Source: Adiantum capillus-veneris (lineage: Eukaryota > Streptophyta > Polypodiopsida > Polypodiales > Pteridaceae). From it: 64,000 nt of DNA. The DNA lies in the NCBI GenBank assembly GCA_014529385.2, contig CM043953.1, positions 72,939,872 through 73,003,871 on the forward strand. Reading direction: 5' to 3'. The position numbers and the translations under genes are program-made. This document shows positions 23,601 to 32,600 of this stretch, one piece after another (position 1 is the stretch's first letter; every line of letters starts with the position of its first letter). The notes below the pieces were generated by a model that had not been told where the DNA came from, made no database searches, and worked only from the letters and a program-made list of their open reading frames with translations.

Positions 23601-26600
23601 TCTCAAATGTGGGTGTTTTTTTAAAGCACTACTGAGATAAATCAAGTCTTTTTTAAACAATTGGAACTTGAGGCACTAGAGTCTAGTATTGAGTCATATG
23701 GCCCAAAAGAGTGATATGAAGGAACTGGGCATTCCTTTTGGGCACTGACTACGTGAGTAGGGCACCTACTCTTGGGCACTGACGACTTGAGTAGGGATGT
23801 CATAGCTGTTGTCCAAGCTATGCATGATAAAGGTGATAATCTTATTCTTCCTGTTTGGACAAGCAACGAAGTTGAGATCACATATTCTTTGCTCTTCGTA
23901 GGTTTGTAGTAGTATTCATTTTTCGATTTCGTATTTAGTTTACCTGAGGACTTAAGAATGTGTTCCGTTAGAAGTTGTTATGTGAAGTTTGATTTCTAGG
24001 ATAAAGTTTTTAAGATGTCTTATTCTTTTTTGCTTAAAGTTGAGTATTTGTTTTAAGCCAAGTAAGTTGCGTCAACTTATTTTACACATGCCTTTTCTAA
24101 AAACATTTTTAAGTTAATAATGTTTTGTTTCTAACAAACTAAGTGATTTAGTTAGTTAGTTTGTTTGTTTTTGTTTTTCTTTTCTTTTCTTGTGTCCCTT
24201 GCTTTTATAGTTCTATGAGTGCTTTATTCCCTCTTATAATTCGTGAGTTCAGACTAATGTGAACTCTTTTTGTTATTTTGGTTGTATCATGATTTATTGT
24301 GTAGAGCTTCTTTTCGTCTTGATTTTGGTTTGTTCGAGTGTTATGTCTTTTATTTTTTAATTTTTCTTGATTTATCTATTTGTTGTTTTTTGCTTTTGAT
24401 TTTGTGTGTGTGTGCGTGTGCGCGTGTGTTTGGTTGTTGTTGTGAAAAAGTTATAAATATAAATTTGTAGATCGCATGTTTTTAATAAATAATGCTTTTC
24501 TCTTAAAAGGCCTAAAATAATAAAAGTAATATCTTAATTTGGGTCCTTTGGATCAAGGGTTTCTTGTGTGGTTTCATGAAATATCTCTTGTGAGAGGAGA
24601 GGTTGAGTAGTGATTCTAGCAAGGGATCACGGGCACTCGATTGCATGCTATTGTCGATGATCTTTTGAGTGTAGCAAGCAATCTTATTTAAGGACCTCAC
24701 TGCTTGGCAGCAGCCGTGCTATACAAATGAGGGGTGTGGTTTGCACCAATCTAATCTTAGGATCTTTAGTCTTGAGGCGGGCGTTGATATGAAACACCGA
24801 CCTTACTACAGAAATGAAAAACACTTTTACTTCTTCTTCAGCTTCAACCAGCAATGTTGATGACTCTCAGATATGTCTTTTCGATCCTTCTTTCTTTTCA
24901 GTAGCTAGTAGTCATAATCTGTATCAAGAAAGATTTAAGTTTTTAGTTAAGTCTAATTTGAAGAATTTGCATGTTTTTGGTGATGGTCCTATTCGTTGGG
25001 CTTGTTTCAAGAATGTCTTAGTTAGTACTCATTACACAAGTTCTTTCATAAAAGCCTTCAATCGTTTGAGGCGTTTAAGGAAAAAACATCTTGTAGTAGA
25101 TCGTCCTCTAAGTCCGGTTCATACCTCTCAAGTTATTTATGTTATTTATAGTATTCACGATAGTTCTATGATGTATGTTGCCCAAACCTTTCGAATAGCT
25201 TTTGTCCGTTTTCAGGAACATGTAAGAGAAGCGAGAAAAGTTCAAAGTAAGAGCACCGTACGTGAAAGTGTGAAACCCTTGTATGCGGCAATAGCAAAAC
25301 ATGGCTTTGAGTCTTTCCGTTGTTTTTCCATTGAGTACATAGAGGGTAATTTTAGAAACTCTAAAGAGTTCTATAAATCACCGTGGCTTCGAGAGTTGTT
25401 TTGGATGAGAACTTTGCATACTTTTTTCCCTAAAGGTTTCAACTTGGAAGGAATAAGTCTTCTTTACGTAAAAATAAGACAATTTACCATAAGAAACCTA
25501 TGCTTTGGCGAAGGCATCCCAAACCCGAGTTAGTTCTCCCTTCAAGTCAGTTTAAAAGAACTTGGATTCCTAAAGGTTCTCGTTCAGATCCACCTTCTAT
25601 CCCTGAAATCAATCGAGTTGTCTTGCGCAACACTATTTCTAGTAGAGTACAAGGTCTCCCTAAGGCTTCAATCTCTAGAATTGAGAGTGATGACCATTCT
25701 AACCATAGAATTTTTGCTTATAGAGATTTCAAACGAAGATTGATTTACCTATCTAGAGCCATGGAATTGGGTTCTTTTTCTTATAAATTATTTGAAAGGT
25801 ATAATATAAGGATCCTATTTAAGCTCTTGTATACCCTTGAGAACTACTCTTATGAAGATTTGGAGCTAAGAGAGTCTCATAGCACTCAACTTCGAGTACT
25901 GTTAGGCAAATTTCTGAAGTCCAAGTGTCCTAGTCTAAAAAATCCCTTGGTTGGAAAGAAAGATTTGTTGATAACTATCTGTACCTCCCTTGACTTAGAC
26001 AAGATTGGATTAAGCTCTATTTTGAGATCTCAAGAAGCTTTGGATGCTCTCCCTCCTTGTGTGAGAAAGGTATGGAACCATCCCGTCGTAGCTTTCAAAT
26101 ATGTGAAAATTTTACGACAAAAAGCTTTCAACTATAGTGACATAGGACGTAATCTAAAGAAGCAAGAAAGGCTAGCAATCTCAAGTGTTGATTGCCCTTA
26201 TAGTAAAACTGTCTTTTCTTCTTACGTAAATGGAGCTTTGGGTCATGTAGGTATTGCCGATTGTTCTATCCTTCCTTCAAATTCCTTGAAAGACCTTTTC
26301 TCAAGAGGTACTAAACATAGGCTCCCTTCCTCAAACGACTCTTGCCTTCTCAAAGCCATAGAAAAAGGAATTTCTAGTTTCGTAGTAAAGTTTGAGGAGT
26401 CTTTAGGAGTTCAAGGTATTTTTACCCATTGGAAGTCTGTAGTTCTCAAGAAAGCTTCTTTGAAATTAGCATCTTGCTCTCGGAACGTTTCTTCAGGAAG
26501 GGATAGCTTATCTTCTTCTGATCGTGATGCTCTTAGGAAATTTCACCGTGATTTTGTAACCTCTTACATAGATAAGTGCTCTAATAACTTTGTTGTTATG

Positions 26601-29600
26601 TGCAAAAAGTTCTATTTAGAATGTTTGTTAGGTGAAGTAAACTCTCAGACTTACAATGATTGTGATCTTTCAATTCAAGAGGTTATCTTGAAACATCAAG
26701 ACTTTTGTAAGTCTTTTGGTTTCAAGTGCCAGCTTAAATTACCTTTTTTATATATCGTTTGGAAGTTCCACAAGAACCCTATAAAGCCTAGATTTATAGC
26801 TGCTTCTTGTAACACCTCTTTGACCGAGGTTTCCAAATGGCTTAGTTATTGTTTCAAAGCTATTTTACCTAGCGTAAATGAATTGTGGAAAAATATGCTA
26901 AAGGAAGCAAACGTACCTACCAGTTCAAGTTGGATTTTAAATGATTCACTAGGTGTGATTTCTGTTTTAAAGTTTTTGAACTCTTCAAGAAGCCTTAAGG
27001 AGAAATCTTCTCCTTTATGTCTCCAAACTTTTGACTTTACTACGCTATACACGAAGCTAAATTTGGAAGACCTTAAATTTAGAGTCAAGTCTCTTATTTC
27101 AAAAGTTTTTGCGTACAAGCTTGAGAAGGATAGGTACAAGGCATTGCTAGTAGAAAAGTCAGCCTCATTTGAACTTTGACTTCTTATGGTTGAAAAGTAA
27201 GAATGTGGATGTAGACAAAGGAAGAAAGAGATTCACCAGGATTGTAGATGACATTGACATCATATCTTGGTTAGAATTTCTTTTGGACAATTTATATATA
27301 ACCATCGGCGACTCTCTTTTCAAACAAACAATTGGTATCCCTATGGACACCAATTGTGGCTGTTTTTCTTGCTAATTTCTATCTTTTTACTTATGAGTTT
27401 GATTTTATGGAGCGTCTTGTCCTTGCTAACACTTGCCCAATATTTTTGCACAAGTTATGCAATGTAAGACGCTTTGTAGATGATCTTTTTGTCCCTGACG
27501 TTCCTTCTTTTCAAGATTTTATGTACTTGGATTCGAGTTCTGTAGGCGGAGGAATTTATCCCAAGGAGTTTTGTGAACTCAACTGTACCACAAATAGTGA
27601 TTGTTGTGCCTTCTTAGACCTCAAGATTTTTCAGATTCCCTTGGGATTAGAAGTAGATATCTATGATAAGCGCCTTGAACCAGAATATGCCAATCTAAAT
27701 ATCATCCGTATGCTTCACATTTCTTCGAACATTTCTCTTTTAGCTAAGTACGGTGTCATTTGCTCTTAACTTTTTTAGATTTTCTCGTTTTTGTTCTAGT
27801 AAATCTGCGTTTGTTGTTCAATCTTGCCATCTTATTTCTTTACTAGTTGAAAAATTCTTTACTAGTTGAAAAAGGATACTCATTCAAAAGAATCATGAAA
27901 AACGTTCGTTCATTTTTGCATTGTAGTAAGTTTATTTTTAATGTTTTTTCCTTTGGAATGTTCAAGATAAGAAGTGGGGAGCTAAAAAGCCTACTTATTG
28001 TTTGACTTAATAACACCTTATGTTGTTGTTTTGATCTTTAGCGCTTCTAGTACTTTTACTATAGCTTGACAAATGCTAGACTTTATCATGGCTGAGTATG
28101 TCCATCACCTCCGGAGGGTGATAGAAACTCAGCTCGTTGGTTTTGTAGAGTACGTTCAAAGCATGAATGACCTCTATATAAACCTGCACCTACTCTTGGG
28201 CACTGACGACGTGAGTAGAGATGTCATAGCTGTTGTCCAAGCTATGCATGATAAAGGTGATAATCTTATTCTTCTTGTTTGGATAAGCAGCGAAGTTGAG
28301 ATCACATATTGTCAAGTTTGGTTCTTTGCTCTTCGTAGGTTTGTAGTAGTATTCATTTTTCGATTTCGTTTAGCTTACCTGAGGACTTAAGAATGTGTTC
28401 CATTAGAAGTTGTTATGTGAAGTTTGATTTCTAGGATAAAGTTTTTAAGATGTCTTATTCTTTTTTGCTTAAAGTTGAGTACTCGTTTTAAGCCCGGTAA
28501 GTTGTGTCAACTTATTTTACACATGCCTTTTCTAAAAACATTTTTAAGTTAATAATGTTTTGTTTCGTAGCAAACAAAGTGATTTAGTTAGTTTGTTTGT
28601 TTGTTTTTGTATTTCTTTTCTTTTCTTTTCTTGTGTCCCTTGCTTTGATAGTTCTATGAGTGCTTTATTCCCTCTTAGAATTCGTGAGTTCAGACTTTTC
28701 TGAACTTATGAAGGTATATATTCCTTTTGTTGGAGGAATTTGAGGCACTAGCGTCTAGTGCCGAGCTACACGGCCCAAAAGACAAAAGTATACAGACTAG
28801 CACGAGAGCTACATGGGCCAAAAGATAGATGTATAGAAACTAGAGTATGCAAAAAAGCACTCTCCTAAGCAGTAGTTGAGCTCTATTTAAGTTATGAAAC
28901 GACACTTATCTTTGATATATAATTGCAAAGATCTACGCTTTCAAGAGTCGAATCCTGCACAGGTTAAAATGCCATTCTAAGCTGTGCTGATTGTGAGTCT
29001 TGTTACCCTTTTAGTAACATCACTATGACAGCTATCTGGACTGAGCTGCTACATACTCTTTGCAGCAGGCTCCTCCAGGGCAGTGGAGAAGCGTAGATAC
29101 TCCATTCTTCAGACATGGGCGAGATCTTCAGTTCTTTTCAGTCTTGACCATGGTGACATCACATGACATTACGCACCTCCAGAGTGGTTCATTTTGCATT
29201 CCTCATATAGGCCACCTTGATGTATACATAACCCTCACATTGTTCTCCCCGTCTTGTACATCCTCTGGGTGATAGGCCTTTGAACATCTCCAGAGGTCTC
29301 TTTTGTACACAGTATACAGCCACTTTTCCTGCCGAAAAACATTAAGTACTGGGAGTGTAATAGGTCTAAGTACCAGGGTAGCTTTGACATTCGTGTGAGC
29401 CATTTGAGTGAAAATGTGGCAGGAAAGTGCCTGATCAGCCTGTCCACATCAGCAAGTGTAATTCTTGGCACAAGAGTTACTTCTCAACGATCAATCTGGT
29501 TACCTTGATGTGATAGCTTGCCTCAAAGCATGAGACAATTTAATGCAATCTACAGATTTTCAAACATTGTTAGTGGTTAGTGTTGCTTTGCTCAGATTGG

Positions 29601-32600
29601 CGTTTGGTTGCTTATAACTATTGTCTTCCTGGAACAGGGCATTTTTGTATCAGGGATTTTTATCAGATAAAGAGTGCGAACATTTGAAAAAGCTGGTAGA
29701 TGCATTTATTTTTCAGGCTGCTTCTAGAGACTTGACTGCTTGTAATAAATGTTGACTTGTTGATGTTAATTATGTTTGGAGCTGGGTTGATGCAGGCGAA
29801 GAGCAAGCTTGAAAAATCAATGGTAGCAGACAACGAGTCTGGAAAAAGTGTTTTAAGTCAGATTCGGACCAGCTCGGGAATGTTTATCAACAAGGGCCAT
29901 GTAACATATTGTCAATGACTCAGTCTTTGATGCATTTCTAAATTTTGCAAGCTGCATACCGAATGATTTGCTATGCATTTTTGATATTGTCAATGATTTT
30001 GTCTTATGATACATTTAATAGTTTCGTATGATACATAGCAGTTGATTCGTTTGGAAATTCCAAGTGAAGCTCGCTTGAAAAAAATAGTCCTTTGATATAG
30101 TCCAGCGCAACAAAGGAATCTCACAATCAACATTTGACGGTTGATGGAAAAGGACATGCCTTTGCAGCAGATACAAACGAAAATTCATGCGCACATACTT
30201 GCTTTAAAATAATGGATTCCCCCTTGAGCAGTATATCTGAAATGAACTACAGTTTTTGGCCTTGATCTACATTTTGCAACATGGACAAAACTAAACACAG
30301 TGCAGGCAAACAAAATGTGAAAGGCATGAGCTTCAAGTGGAAAAGTTGATCCGTCGACCTCCGAGGGCCTGCAACAAGTGGATCTGCTGTATGCAACCCC
30401 GTTTATGGCGCTTCTGGGGTGTAAGCAGAGGTTAGATCATCGTAAGGGAATGATACCACGAGTTTAGGTTCCATGGTTTGAGTAGTTCCTTGTGTGTCAT
30501 GAGGTGGGTGGCGGGGCAATTAGAGAGGAATATTTCGTGAAGAGAGTATCATATTGAGTAAGATTTAAGCTGTCAGAAAAAGCACATGAATAAAGAGGGG
30601 TTCGTGGAAGCTTTTCTGAAAAGCTCTTCCGTCCCATGATACATAGGAAATGTCCGTTCTGGATGGTCAAATGCCCTTTCTTGATGCTTTAAGTCACAGT
30701 AATATTCAGGGAAACGTGCATCTCTTGGGAAAAACAGCACCATGTGGCTTTTCCCCTTTGGGGAAAACATGTTTCCCTTTTAGTTTAGGCCTCTAACTAG
30801 AATGTATCTTCTTTTTAGAGTTGAAGTGTTCAAGCTTCATTGCTTTTGCAATATCTAGTTGGTCTACTTCTAGTGTCTTTGTCTCTATGTTATGTTAGCT
30901 CTCTTTTCAACTTGTTCATTAAAAATCTCAGATTTTTTATAATTTGAACCCCCCCCGCCCCCCAAACAAAAAAGAAAAGAAAAGAAAAAGAAAAACCCCA
31001 CCCTACCCCAACACACGAAGGCCCCCCCATGATCGCGTGGTGGATCCGTTTTGTATCCGTCTCCGTCAACTTATCTGCATTCGTATTGGAGTTTCAATAA
31101 CTAAGTCACCCATGTGATATGATGCCCCATGAGTAACGTAGCCTAACAAATATACCCTATCACGGTTCCTTAGTCATTCCGGAGGCACTGGAAATACTTG
31201 TTCTAGGATGTTCTTAAGATATCCCCTCTACGATGCTTTGGTTATCCTTTTGGATGATGCATCCGTTCCCTCTTACTTATAGGTCTATCTATTGTGATAA
31301 TTCATAAAGAATAAAAGTATTTAAGCTATAGATTATTTAGCAACATCAGGAGCTAGCCACTAGCTTTGGAGTCCTCTTGAACAGGATCAGTATCTAAAGT
31401 CACATCCATGCCACTGTGATCATTGCATTGGAATCCTTATATGAATGTTGTTTTTTTTAAATCACAAGAGAGCAGCTTAAGTACCATGACTTTGATGTGC
31501 TTTTTCCAAGGCGATGGCAAAACAAAAGAGAACCACATTGTTAAAACATTTCAGTGTTTTTGTTTCAAGAAATTTTACCGAAATGGTTTTGGCTTTTTCG
31601 GAGTTTTGAGATTTTAGGTGAGCAAATAGATTTCATGTCACTTGAAGGCGCTTGAGTTCACGTCTGTTCCTTCCAATTGACGTTATGTTGGTGCTCAACA
31701 AACCTACAACAAGATGAAGTCTCCTGTCTTGTTGGATAGATTTCTCATTTTGTTCATTAACAGTGGCATTTTATTTAGGATGCCCGTTCCTTCCTTATAA
31801 AAATCATACCTTGTTTTTAGTTCCCAAATATAAAATCTCAGGGTTTGGTTGTCATTGTAAGCGGAAGCAAGAGAGAGAGAGAGAGAGAGAGCGATTTTGT
31901 CTTCCATTTAGTTGTCCATTATTTTTAAATGATGTAGGCCCTTTATTAGTTTTTCCTTTGATTTTGATCACCCAACTGACATTGGTTTGTAGGATGAAAT
32001 TATCACCCGGATTGAAGAGAGGATTGCAACGTGGACCTTTTTACCTAAAGGTAATTTACATCTTTCTAGGCTTGGTTTTAATGCTGCAATAACCTGGTAT
32101 CAAGTTTTTTATGTGTGACTTATTACTATTTGTGCATAAAAGTAAGGTGAACTGAGAAGGGAAGGGTGAGAATGCTCTGGCAAAATGATCTTGTTTTTAT
32201 GAGATTATGGGTGGATCTGCAGAGAATGGTGAGGCTCTTCAGGTTTTAAGATATCAAGATGGGGAAAAGTATGAGCCACATTTTGACTTTTTCCATGATA
32301 AGCGAAACCAGGCCCTTGGCGGTCACAGAGTTGCCACTGTTCTGATGTACCTTTCAAATGTCACAAAGGGTGGAGAAACGGTGTTTCCAAATGCACCAGT
32401 AAGCCCTTCAGAGATAGCTTTTGGCTTTCACGCGACTGAATCTCATTTTGTTGGGCTTTAGGATTGAACTTTTTATGTGCAGGATCCTCGAGTGAAGGAT
32501 GATAGTTGGTCAGAATGTGCCAAGCGGGGACTTTCAGGTATTTGCCCATAATGGATTTTAGTGGTATTTTTATTACCAGTTTTCGTGCCCATTCCTTCCA

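Larger units (their letters stand above)
23738..28725 (+). mobile_element. Penelope-like retroelement with N-terminal GIY-YIG (Chlamys-type permuted order)
   Basis: Direct terminal repeats (about 23738-24262 and 28073-28725) bracket a plus-strand coding region of about 3 kb. The first ORF has a GIY-YIG nuclease-like domain, followed by a Penelope-type reverse transcriptase. Canonical Penelope elements place GIY-YIG after the RT; here it is in front, the permuted order described for the Chlamys/Naiad clade. No second GIY-YIG domain was seen after the RT. Three frame changes break the coding region, so it is inactive. It sits sense-oriented in P4H intron 2. Confidence 0.85.
3205..29637 (+). other. 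P4H intron 2, 26,433 bp, filled with nested transposons
   Basis: The donor GTGTGT at 3205 and the acceptor GGAACAG ending at 29637 bracket the stretch. The flanking exons join in phase through the split arginine codon into the conserved WKPR-AFLYQGFLS block. The contents are listed as separate entries. The LTR elements with coding capacity are antisense to P4H, apart from a short Copia 3' end. The Penelope-like element is in the sense direction. Confidence 0.88.

Noticed and set aside
28195-28265. Complete hammerhead ribozyme in the Penelope terminal repeat
   Set aside because: CTGANGA and a hairpin are present, but no GAAA core strand or cleavage triplet could be placed in a three-stem fold. 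It is kept only as a candidate structured RNA.
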